A DNA stretch of 64,000 nucleotides from Amesomyces nigricolor. Lineage: Eukaryota; Ascomycota; Sordariomycetes; Sordariales; Chaetomiaceae. Where the stretch lies: contig SRKS01000002.1 of NCBI GenBank assembly GCA_004802645.1, forward strand, positions 992,001 through 1,056,000. Reading direction: 5' to 3'. A program made the translations under genes and the position numbers. The notes beneath the pieces are model-generated. The model did not search any database. It saw only the letters and a program-made list of their open reading frames with translations, and was not told the DNA's origin. Every line of letters starts with the position of its first letter. The first letter of the stretch is position 1. Below, in pieces: positions 35,601-45,516 of this stretch.

Positions 35601-38600
35601 AAAAAGCAAATAAACACGTACTCAGTGGCGGACTTGTCCTCATTTTTGAGTGCTTCCTCAGGAACCGCAACCTCCTCTTCCTTTGAGTCGGACTCAGGGG
35701 CCGCCTCCTCCTTGACTTTGACAGTAGGCTCAGGGACGGGTGTCTCCTTCACCTCTGCAGCAGGTTCCTCCTTGGCCTCAGCCGGGGCGGGTGCCTCCTT
35801 CACTTCAGGAACGACCTCGGGTGCGAGGGCTGGAGCTTCCTTGGCCTCGACAACAGGCTCCTCCTTGACTTTGGTAGCTGGTTCCTCGGGAGCGGGCTTC
35901 TCCTCTGACGCAGGAGCAATTTCGGGCCCAGGAGCAGGAGTTTCCTTCATCTCAACCGCTGGCTCGGCAGCTGGACTTGCCTCGACTTCGGGAGCTGGCT
36001 CCTCCTTAGGTTCCGGAGCGGGTTTTTTCTTGGCCTCGGCAGCTTGTTCTTCCTTGGTGTCAACCGGGGGATCTTCCTTGGCCTCAGAAGTAACCTCGGG
36101 CTCTGGGGCAGCGGTTTCCTGGACCTCAACCGCTGGCTCAGCTGCCAGGGATGCTTCGACTGGAGCAGCCAGTTTCTCCTTGGGTTCGGGAGCAGACTCC
36201 TCCTTAGCCTCAGCGGCTGGATCAGCAGCCGCTTCCTCGGGAGCGGGCTCTTGCTTCGCTTCAGCTACTAGTTCTTGCTGAATCTCGGTCGTCGGTTCAG
36301 GAGTAGACTCAGGGGTGGGCTCCTCCTTTGCTTCCGGCTCGGTGGCGGCAGGCTCTTCCTTCACCTCAGCCGCTGGCTCAGCAGCAGGGGTTGCTTTAAC
36401 TTCGGCAGCCGGCTCCTCCTTAGGTGTAGGAGCAGGCTTTTCCTTGGTCTCAGCAGCTGGCTCTTGCTTGGTCTCGACCACGGGTTTTTCTTTCGGCTCA
36501 GGAACAGATTCTTCCTTCACTTCAGGCTCAGAGGCAGGCTCGTCCTTGACTTCAGGAGTTGGTTCCGCTTTCGACTCAGCAGCTTCCTTGCTTTCAGCCG
36601 GCTTGTCTTCCTCGGAAGATGTGGCGGCGGGTGCGATCTCTGGTTCGGCAACTGAGGCCTTCTCTTCGACGGCTGGCTTTTCTACCTCGACCGGCTCGGG
36701 GGCGACCGCAGGCTGTTCTGGCTCCTTCTCTTCGACTTTGGCGGGCTCATCAGGCTTGGTAACCTCCTCAGCCTTGGTTTCCGCTGGCTCAGCAGCAGGG
36801 GCCGGGGCATCCTCCGTTGGCTTCTCAGCTTCAACCTCAGAAGTGGCTGCGGGTTCAGCCTTGGCCTCTTCCGCAGCGGGTGTTGCCTCGACAGGCTTTT
36901 GAGCCTCCTCGGACTCAGGGGCAGGTGCCGGGGCATCCTCCTTCGGCTTCTCGTTTTCAGCCTCAGGAGTGGCTGCGGGTTCAGCCTTGGCCTCTTCCGC
37001 AGCGGGTGTCGCCTCGACAGGCTTTTGAGCCTCCTCGGACTCGGGGGCAGGTGCCGGGGCATCCTCCTTCGGCTTCTCGGTTTCAGCCTCAGGAGCAGTC
37101 TCCGCCTCGACCCTGGTTTCAGCGGCCGGTGCAGAGGCCTCTTCCATTGCCTTCTCGGCTTCAACCTCAGGAGCAGTCTTCGGCTCAACCTTGGCCTCTT
37201 CGGGGGTGGGTGCCGCCTCGATAGGCTTTTGAGCCTCCTCCGGTTCGGGAGCAGGTGGCGAGGCGGGTTCGGGAGCCTTCTCGGCTTCGACAGTCAACTC
37301 GGGCTCAGCGGTGGCCTCGGTAGGCTCAGCAGCGTTGGCCTCGGCGACCGGCTCCTCGGTAGCAATCTCCTCCTTCAGAGCCGGAGCCTCGGTTTCTGCC
37401 GGAGCCGGCTCCTCCTTCTCAACCGGCGCAGGTTCTTCAGCCGGTGCTGGAGAGGCTTCTTCAACAGGGGCCGAGGCAGCCTCCTCTGCAGCCTTGGTCT
37501 TAGCAGCTGGTTCTTCCTTCACCTCAACAGTCGGCTCCTCTTTCTTCTCGACCGGTGCAGACTCTTCGGATGTGACGGCAGGAGCGGCTTCCTCAGCAGC
37601 GATCGTTTCAACAGCAGGCTCTTCGGACTTCTCAACCAGTGCAGATTCTTCGACCGGGGCGGGGGCAACCTCGTCGGCAGCCTTGGTCTCAGTGGCGGGC
37701 TTTTCAGCAGCCTTGGTCTCGACGACTGGCTCCTCCTTTGTAGTCTGGGCCTCGGGTTCTGTCGAAGCTGGTTCCTCGGCCGGGGTAATAGCGGCTTCTT
37801 CAGTCGGGGCAAGTGCAGCCTCCTCAACAACCCTAGTCTCAGCAACCTCAGCAACGGCCTCTTTCTTCTCGGCCAGAGCAGATTCCTCAATAGGAGCAGC
37901 AGGAGCGGCTTCTTCGGCAGCCTTCGTCTCGGCGGCTGACTCCTCCTTTGCAGCGGGAGCTTCGGTTCTTGTCGAAGCTGGCTCCTCTTTGGCAGCGGCC
38001 ACAGGCTCCTCGACCAGGGCGATAGTGGCTTCTTCAACAGGCTTGGCAGCCGGCTCTTCCTGCTCCTCAGCCGCAGCAACAGTCTCAGGCTGGGGAGTGG
38101 GGGCAGGCGCCTCCTCAGCCTTTGGCTCAGCTGCCGCCGCGGTTTCGGCAGCAGGGGCGGGGTTCTCCTCAACCTTGGGTTCAGCAACCTCAGGCGTGGA
38201 TTCGGACTCTGGCGTAGCGGTGGCAGGGTCTTCCGTCTTGGTCTCGGCGGCGGGGGCGGAGTCGTCCTCAGTCTTAAGCTCAACTGCCTCGGCTGGAGCT
38301 TCCGGTTCTGTCGCAGCGGTAGCAGCGGGCTCTTCCGTCTTGATCTCGGCAATTATGGGAGCCTCTTCAGTCGTTGGCTCAGCTGCCGCCACAATCTCGA
38401 CGGCAGGAGTGGGGGTGTCCTCGGTCTTGGGCTCCGCAGGCTCGGGCGTAGCTTCGGGTTCTGTTGTAGCAGTGGTGGCAGGCTCCTCAGTCTTGTGCTG
38501 CTCCTCGGTCTTGCTCTCGACGGCGGGAGCTTCGGTGGTAGGTGCCTCAGCGGCGGCAACCTCGGCAGCGGGGGTCTCTGTAGGTTGAGACTTCGCCTCC

Positions 38601-39348
38601 TCCTCCTTCGGCGCATCAACGCCGCGGGCAGCGGGCTCCGGCTCAGCAGGCGTCTCAACCTCAGGCTTGACCTCAGCAACCGGAGGAGGAGTAGCAGGCT
38701 CGGGGCTAGCAGGAGCAGCCTTAGAAGACTTCTCCTCCTTCTTCTTGTCCTTGCCCTTCTTGTTCTTCTTCTTCTTGTTCTTGCTGCTCGAAGAAGTGGT
38801 CGCCTCAGACTCCTCCTTGGGCTCGGGGGCGAGCACGGGGGCCGGGGGAGGCGCGGGGATAGGTGCGGGCACGGGCTCGACGGTCTTAGCTGCCTTGGCC
38901 GCTGCCTTCTGCTTCGCCTTCTTCTTCTTTTTCTTCTCGGCGGCAGTCAGGGGTTTCGAAGACTCCTCTACAGGGGGAGAGGCCGGCCCAGCGAAGGCCG
39001 GGTAGGCGTTCATGCCTGGGCAGAGACATCAGCATTGTTCACCATTTTTCACCCAGTCACAAATGAAACAAGAAAACAAGAACAGAAAAACAGCAAGAAA
39101 AAAGTCTCACCCTCTCCATCCTCGCCCTCCTCTCCCTCCTCCCCATCCGACGGCTGGAAGTACTGGACCTGCCCATATTCCGCAACCTGCACATTATTAA
39201 AATCGGCAAACTCGACGCGGTCGTACTGGGCCTGGGACCAATGCAGGTTCGCCCGGGTGGGACAGAACTCGACATCTCCTCCTGCTCCCGCTCCAACCTG
39301 ATCCTCTACTCCTGCTCCTCCTCCACCTCCTCCTCCGGGGTAGCTCAT
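23680..39348 (-). CDS. Giant Glu/Ala/Pro/Lys-rich repetitive protein (5,127 residues), possible Leashin-like organelle tether
   Basis: Five exons: 39348-39111, 39015-35622, 35548-34738, 34682-32028, 31965-23680. All four introns (95, 73, 55, 62 nt) are GT-AG and keep frame, giving 5,127 residues. The N-terminus has a Gly-rich stretch, then an ordered-looking segment (CPTRANLHWSQAQYDRVEFA), then two Lys-rich blocks near residues 106-125 and 158-175. Residues about 180-4,350 are an acidic E/A/P/K/V/T array of loose 8-12-residue units (EEAKAEPAEE-like). A 20-residue hydrophobic segment (IAIGAGVAGVVGVATALVAH) lies near 4,425-4,447. A second compact-looking region (KQLSRMRSLRRQRRNTIKQ) follows, then an Arg/Ser/Glu-rich domain (about 4,720-4,910), FFDIKNGQSVLETNF near 4,940, SEHK repeats near 5,025-5,063 and a basic end RAAIKRFFTS. 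Size and layout resemble Leashin, the Woronin-body tether, and 'involucrin-repeat' fungal proteins, but composition alone does not prove homology. Confidence 0.72.
23876..23985. repeat. 12-nt coding repeats (SEHK units) near the giant protein C-terminus
   Basis: About seven to eight imperfect copies of a TTGTGCTCTGAC-like unit encode His/Lys/Glu/Ser tetrads on the minus strand. Confidence 0.8.
32689..32737. repeat. 12-nt coding tandem repeat (KEEP units) in the giant gene
   Basis: Four adjacent copies of GGCTCCTCCTTG, the first slightly diverged, encode Lys-Glu-Glu-Pro repeats on the minus strand. Confidence 0.85.
36785..37240. repeat. 126-bp (42-residue) tandem repeat in the giant gene
   Basis: Two nearly identical 126-bp copies are at 37036-36911 and 36910-36785, each starting with codons for EEAQKPVEATPAAEEAKAEP. 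A more diverged copy starts at 37240. The high identity of the two inner copies points to a recent duplication or to homogenisation. Confidence 0.85.
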
Positions 39349-39431
39349 ACTTGCGGGGCGTCGACCTCCTCTGTCTTGAGCTCCACGACGGCGGTCAGGA
39401 CCTGAGGGGTGTTTTTCGTGATATCCTCCAT
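39345..39431 (-). other. Short upstream ORF (28 codons) overlapping the giant gene start, or alternative first exon
   Basis: An ATG at 39431 opens a 28-codon frame (starting MEDITKNTPQVLTAVVELKT) whose TGA overlaps the proposed main ATG in the string ATGA. It could be an upstream ORF. Alternatively, the same point is a good 5' splice site (GTATGAG at 39350), and this peptide could be the true N-terminus, spliced to an acceptor such as the CAG ending at 39187. Confidence 0.4.
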
Positions 39432-42204
39432 GCAGAATGGAAGGAAACGTTGGGCAACGGAGCAGAGGGGATATGCTCCTGCTGCTACTGCGTGTGCCGG
39501 GTGTTGGTCGGACGGACGGACGGGTCGTTTGGCGTTGGTTGGCCGCGCGGGGATTATTTGATCGGGAAACCGCAAATGGACGCCGGAAAGTGAATCAAAA
39601 GTGGGGTGTTGGGTTGCCGTTGGCAAACAGCCAGTGGTCGGGTTGGGTATCTGGGACGGGTTTAACGTATGCACAGCTGACGCGTGCAGCCGGGTAAGGG
39701 TGAAAGTGGTGAAAGGTGAGCGGTGTTACGGTTGGTGATGTTGGATCGTGATAATTCTTTTGGGTCTCGATAAGTTCCAAAGTAAACAAACAGGCGACGC
39801 GGGGGAGAGGCGATGTTGGGGGTTTTGTTTAGGATCACTGGGCCGTGTGTCACACCTCACAGCTCCTGCCTTGTGATAGAAAGGAAGACCTTGCTCTTCT
39901 TGGTCTGGGGGATCAGAATTGGGACGAGGGGGAAGAGGGTCGATGAAGGGGATCCCCTGGTGAGCAGACCGAGGGGCAGCGGGCAGAAACGATTGGGGTC
40001 TTGGCACGAACTTCTTTCTCCCATCGCGGCAACAGACCCCCGATTTACGTGGACACTCAACCCCACGTCCCGGATGGCTTCTTCGAGGCGCGGGGTCTCA
40101 AGACCACGACCGACTGGATCGAGGCGGCAGCATTGGCCCACCCGGCTGCAGTGGCGCCACGTCGCAAGCCGGGGGTTGGACAGCGAGCGCAGCAATCACC
40201 TCGGGTCAGATGCTCTCACGACAGACAAGGCGAGGCAGCAGCCCAATCGAGAGGCACCGCCGGCAGGCAGCGCGGGCGATCACAGACGAGAGCAAGTTGA
40301 CCGGCCTGAGCCGAGACGGATGATCTTGAACAGCCCATCTTAGGGTTTGGACGACTGAGTTCGATGGAGCTCTCCCAGATCTCTCCTATCACTTGATCTT
40401 GCTGAGCGAATATTAGACGGCCATGAGTGAGCCTTACGCCCATTTTTTGGTGGGGAGGAGCATTGGAATTGGCGCGACATTGGGCCGCCATTGAGCCGTC
40501 AAGGGACCGTTCCCTTTTTTCCTGTTTCGGAAGAGGCTTGAAGGTGAAGGTGTGCCTGGTTCGGGAGCCGTCCAATGTGCCATTGCAGAACACATCAGAC
40601 GGTAATGGATGTGGTGGCGGGCGGCAAGCCTCCTCATATCCTCTCCCGCTCTTCACAAGGAAAGAATTTCTTCCAATTCATCCCGTCCCGATCACATTGT
40701 CCACGGATGGTGACATGCTGTGGTGGTGTTGCGGGTGTGCTACGTGGTTGACTGTGGGTTGTCGCTTGTGGGGATCCCTGCAGAACGGCCAGTCTAACCG
40801 CGTTGGACCCTTAGGTTTGTGGGGCGCACTAGCGATATCGAGTCGGGACGTGGGTCGTTGACAGGGTTTGTCGGCCAGCGAAGCAACCCGAAAATTTTTG
40901 ATGCCTTCGCTGTGTTCGGTGTTGCGTGATGTTGCAAGGTCTGTCATATTCGCTGAGCTGGCCGCCAAAGAGAGAAGACTGAGGCAAAATGCCAATGTCC
41001 CGAAGAAGGTGGGCGGCGAGCAGGCTCGGGGAGCGATCTGTTAGCGTGGGGACTTTTTCGGAGTCCGCTGACCGCCCATGTTCGCGCTAGACCAGGTTTC
41101 AATCCATGTCCCCCGCTAACAGTCGATCGACCAACGTCGAGCTCGCCAAGCTCCACAACAGAACCCAACCGCAGAACCCTGAGATCAGATGAAGAGGGAA
41201 CCTGTGTGTTTGCGAGGAAATCTGAAAATCAAGATGAAGAGAGGTTTTGTCAGCTGCCCATCGAAATCCCGAAAGTTTTGAGGGAATTCCAGAAACTCGA
41301 AAGAGAAAGGCGGGGGTCAGGCCACCCTGGTGAACATTTCACCTCATGTCTTGGTCTCTGCCAAGATCGGATCCGGCTGCATGAGTTTGACTTTCTCCAG
41401 ATGGATCCATGTTGCTGGGAAGACATAGACCACATCTGATCTGATCTGATCGCGAGATCCTGCATCGCGAAACCCAGTTCTGCATTATGCGCGACTTCAC
41501 GGCGTCTTCATGATCATGACGTTAGGGAGCACCATGCAAGATCTCTCCCTGAATGGAAGTGACCATGGGAAAAGAGATCGCAGAGAAGAAAAGCCCCAGC
41601 ATCTCCAAACTCTTGTTGCTTGTTGTTGACATCCGAATTGGGTTGGCGCGAACGGCCATATCTGACGAGGCTGGGAGGTTGGGAAACGCTTCTTAGCCGC
41701 CTCCACCACGGATGGAACCTTGGAGATCTCGCTTCTCAGGTGACAAGGAAAAGGTCGGCGTAAGAGACAAAAGGCGGTGAAAAGACCCCTCACCGGCGAG
41801 ACTTCCAGGGTTGCCGGTGAGGAGGGGGGAGGCTCCGAGTCTCGGTGTTCTATCCTTCATGCGAGGCTGGGAGCAAGGCTGATGATAACCGTGTTGTTAT
41901 GACATGTGAACATTCCCTGTGCGACCCCTCCCCTAACTACATCAAAATCCTGAACCTCAAAACGCCAGCCCTCGCTCCAAGGGGTAAAACTCCAAGAAGT
42001 GTGACGATACCAATGCAGAAACAGCGCAGCCTCCTCCAAGACTTGCCCCCCATCCAGTCCACATCTCCATGCCTCATCCCCAGCCCATTCTCCATGCATA
42101 ACGGGCGTCCGACGCAAGGGGGAAAGATAGCATGCGGTCAGACGAGACGATATGCTGAATAAAACGGCGCTGGCTCAACCCAGGACTGTCCCGTCCCGCC
42201 GCGT
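39432..42204. other. Gene-sparse interval upstream of the giant gene
   Basis: About 2.8 kb with no frame that shows family features. It probably holds the giant gene's promoter and the Snf7 3' flank. It contains a small CTGAT repeat near 41436-41451 and an isolated AAACCCTAA-type telobox (minus strand) near 40340. Confidence 0.45.
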
Positions 42205-43066
42205 TCACATGGCCATCTCGGCCTGCAGCCTCCTGAGCTCCGCTTCCTCGTCGTCCTCCTGAACCGGCTGCGCTTTCGCCTTGCCCTTGACTATAAAGGA
42301 GTTAGTACAGATGCTCACGGACCATCCAAGCCAGACCAAACTTACTCTCTCCGTTCGCCACCGTCGGCAGACGATCGACAGGGACGCTGCCCGTCTCGAG
42401 CATCTTGTCCTCCAGCTCCTGCTGCTGGAGCCGCTCCAGTTCGTCCTCGAGCTCCATGTCGTCGAGTTGCGGGCCAACGTTGATAGTGCCCATAGCCTCC
42501 GCAATCTCCTCGTTGAGCCGGTTGTACTCCTGGAGTTTATCCCTGCGTACACCATCAGTATTACTTCCCTTGCGCTTTTTCCGGCTTGTAAATCTGAATG
42601 TAAAACGTACATAGCCTCATCAACCTTCGTGGGCGTGAGCTTGCCGTGTATTGTCTTCATAGCCTCGCCGGCCCGCTGCATCGCCAAGAAGGTCTCCTGG
42701 TTGATGTTCGCCGACTCGATCGCGTTCATCTGCTGCTCGATGGTGCCAATGTGGTTCAGCGTCTGCTCGAGGTTGTGTTCGTGGATCTTCTTGCGCCGTA
42801 GCGCCGCCTTTGCAGCTATCGGACGGAACATACGTCAGCAAACCCATGCAGCTCAACAAAGAGGGCCGGCAGATAAGCATACCCGTCTTGTTTGTGTTGA
42901 CGTTCTTCCTCGCGATCTGCTCCTGCTCCTCAATCTGGCGCATGAGATGGGTTTCGCGCTTCTGCAGCATCTCCAGCTGCGTCCGCAGGTCGAGGATGAC
43001 GTTCTTGGGCGTGTCTTTCCGCTTCTGCGCGGCCCCGCCGCCGAACCAGCCCCAGATTCCGGACAT
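42205..43066 (-). CDS. snf7: ESCRT-III subunit Snf7 (Vps32)
   Basis: Predicted 223 residues from four exons: 43066-42883, 42815-42611, 42542-42346, 42290-42205 (introns 67, 68 and 55 nt). The N-terminus MSGIWGWFGGGAAQKRKD is the amphipathic membrane-insertion segment of Snf7. The basic helical core contains LRTQLEMLQKRETHLMRQIE and AALRRKKIHEHNLEQTLNHI, followed by an acidic C-terminal half. The end EEAELRRLQAEM fits the MIM1 motif that recruits Vps4. Snf7 polymerises on endosomal membranes for multivesicular-body sorting and membrane repair, and in fungi is also needed for pH signalling through PalA/Rim20. The length matches fungal Snf7. Confidence 0.95.
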
Positions 43067-43645
43067 GTTGTGTATGTGTGTAGTGAGATGCGCTCGAGCA
43101 CTTCGTGTGGTGAGAGAAAGACCGGGTTGGATCGCGCAGAGACTCAAGGTTGTTGTCGTGTGGATGGGCACTGGTCCAGCTGATCAGCTGTGCCGATGAC
43201 GCCTCACCAAGGTTTTGGCGGGGTTACAACCGAACTCCAGGCAGAACTATGCTGCCCACCTGCCGCGCAGTCGGAAGGGAACCAAGCCGGTTGGATGATA
43301 TTTCTTCGTCGGAAAGTGGTCGGAAATGGAAGTCGAGGTTCAAGCTGACGCAAGCGGTCGGATATTGTGTTGATGTTGACCAAGGCTGGCTCGTGGGAGG
43401 GATGATGCAAGCCGTTCCAGCCAAGGTCGCCTGGCCGATGGCGATTGCGGATACCCAACATCAAGCCCCGCAGTTTATCCGGCAGGATCATGTGATAAGG
43501 AAAGCCGATGACTAAGCATCCCCTGTGTTGCGACTCACTCGACAACCTCCTCGCAGTCTGCTGCCTGGTCGGTGGAATACAACCAGGAAGAAAGAGGCAT
43601 TCCATTTCAGCATGTGAAAAACCCTTCAACTCTAAACTTACCAAC
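43067..43645. promoter_or_regulatory. Divergent promoter region of snf7 and ten1
   Basis: 579 bp separates the two start codons. No specific site is recognised. Confidence 0.45.
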
Positions 43646-44211
43646 ATGTCGCACGGGCCACGACCGTCACAGCTCTGCCTCCTTTCAACACTGCCCTCGA
43701 AACAAGTTGGGGATAAAGTGAGGTTCTTAGGATGGTGAGTATTTCGTTGGTGTTTTCGCAAAACCTCTAACGGGTCGAGAGTCTCTCGTTCCCGAGTCAT
43801 CATTGCTGGGCACAGGAACCCTTGGAAAGTCAGCACCTTAGTCCGTGATGAGTCTGGTCATCTAAACTAGAAGCTGACCGGTTTTTGTTTAGCGTGCGCT
43901 CCTACTCACTATCCTCTGGCGTGCTGACTTTGGAGCACCGGCTGCCAGACGAGGCCTGCCCCGTTTATGCGTTGGCCGATGTCAACCTCGTTCTTGAACG
44001 GCTTGGAGCGGAGCAGACTCGCCCTGGGGAATGGGTGAATGTCATTGGATACGTCACCGAGCCTTCTTCAGTGCCATCCGACTGCAATGTGGGAAAAGGA
44101 AACCCCAAGATCCATGTCCAAGCCCTCCTTCTTTGGTCTGCTGGGCCTGTCGACCTTCGAAGATATGAGGCATCCGTCAAGTCTCTTGAGCGAGACACTC
44201 TCAGCGGCTGA
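43646..44211 (+). CDS. ten1: Telomere-capping CST complex subunit Ten1
   Basis: Predicted 135 residues from exons 43646-43734 and 43893-44211, with a 158-nt intron. The protein begins MSHGPRPSQLCLLSTLPSKQ, continues VGDKVRFLGCVRSYSLSSGV and includes LTLEHRLPDEACPVYALADV and GEWVNVIGYVTEP, the beta-barrel pattern of a Ten1 OB fold. The small size is normal for the family. Ten1 binds Stn1 and, with Cdc13/CTC1, forms the CST complex that protects telomeric single strands and regulates fill-in synthesis. The junction GGA TG|C restores the conserved FLGCVRSYS segment, supporting the splice sites. Confidence 0.85.
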
Positions 44212-45031
44212 AACGTCTCTTCAGGACCGCGAGGCTCTAAGGCGTGTCAGTTGACACAATTCATTCCTGGGAGAGCAAATTCTAGAGAGCCAGCAGCTCG
44301 CATTCTGTGAGACCACATTTGGCGGAAATGCCAACGCCACACCTTCACCTCTGAGAGCAGGTGGCAACACCCGTGTTAATCAAACAGCAGCGATGTCTCC
44401 ATGTTATGGGAACTATCTTCCTATCACCATCGGATGATGGAGAAGCACATGCAGGTTGCAGTTCTAGCCCGGCAAGCCAACATTCTTGACCACTACAGCA
44501 CTGCTATCGCTTCATCTCCAACACCAACTTCGACGGCACAGCATGGCTCAAGATATCAAGTCTCATTTCCCACTGACCTCGCCGCATCTAAAGTGCATAA
44601 CAATCCTGGACAACAACCCAATTTGGGATTTTGCGTCGCTCGAAATCCGACTAGCTCCTCTCGGGTGCAGAATCCGGCATACGCATGCACTTCTGCGCCG
44701 AAGACAGGGGATAATGCGATGTTGATTGGGGCTGCAGTGTGCCAGATGGCATAGCATCGCTGGTCCGAACACAAAACCTAAACCACCACACCAGAGTTTG
44801 AATGGCAGATGCGTCCTTGGCAGCCAATGTCAGGCAGTTTGTCCGCCATTCATCTTCCGCCATGCCTCTTTCTGGTTTCGACTTCTACCGCGGCCTCCGA
44901 GTGGTGAAAGTTGACCCGGTGCCTGTTTCACATGAAAAACAAACTGCAGCCTCCTCCGACCGCCTCCCCGCCTCAAACATCAGGTACCAACGATCCACGA
45001 ACTTGGTTGGGCCTCCATCGGGGTATCATCA
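44212..45031. other. Intergenic, converging 3' flanks of ten1 and the RfeG-like gene
   Basis: About 820 bp with no recognised gene. If the minus-strand gene ends further downstream than modelled, part of this belongs to it. Confidence 0.4.
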
Positions 45032-45516
45032 TCAGTTTCGGCGTCTCTCGTCTCGGTCTCGTCGGCTTCTGGAGCCGTTGCGTCTTCGGTTCTCCCTTCT
45101 TCGTCTTGGCAAATCGCTGTTGCCCGCCTTCGCCATGACGACCGGTTGGTGGAGTGGCCTTTTGAGGACCTTGTTCGAGGTTCCGGATGCCCTTACCGCC
45201 GCCTGCTTCTCCCACATCTCCTTGGACTTGACGCAGATGTCATCTATCTGCTCCTGGTCGAGGTCAATCTCAGGATCAAGTCGGGGGTTTGTCGCGAAAC
45301 CGGCGGCTCACATCTGTCAGGCAAGGCCCTGGTGTGGTGATGAGGAACCCGTCTTCTCCCTGCGACCAACTCAGCACTTTTCAACGCAAAGTGGGCGGAG
45401 GATCTCACATCGCGAGTGAAAGATCTCACTGTTGCTTCAGGGCCGAGATAACATTGAAGCTCCTGGGTGATAACTTTTTTGTGGATATCCAAATGGGGGA
45501 TCCAGTATTTGTTCAT
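45032..45516 (-). CDS. Small conserved fungal protein (RfeG-like), function unknown
   Basis: Modelled as 125 residues from exons 45516-45409, 45359-45312 and 45253-45032 (introns 49 and 58 nt). The conserved block runs from NKYWIPHLDIHKKVITQELQ and YLGPEATVRSFTRD across the first junction into GEDGFLITTPGPCLTD, then EQIDDICVKSKEMWEKQAA. This pattern is widespread in filamentous ascomycetes and resembles the RfeG-type proteins annotated as putative transcription factors, though no known DNA-binding domain is visible. The block is too well formed for chance and the introns reconnect it exactly. The C-terminus is uncertain: a GTAAGG donor follows EKQAA, and another frame gives an acidic tail (ADETETRDAETDDDTPMEAQ) ending near 44974. 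A further intron or a frame disruption is therefore possible. Confidence 0.65.

Noticed and set aside
24209..38588. Many long plus-strand open frames opposite the giant gene (for example 32470-34038, 37311-38588, 24209-25546)
   Set aside because: They are Ser/Ala/Gly- or Leu/Arg-rich mirror images of the Glu/Ala/Pro/Lys codons on the minus strand. The minus-strand frame is supported by in-phase introns; the plus-strand ones are not.
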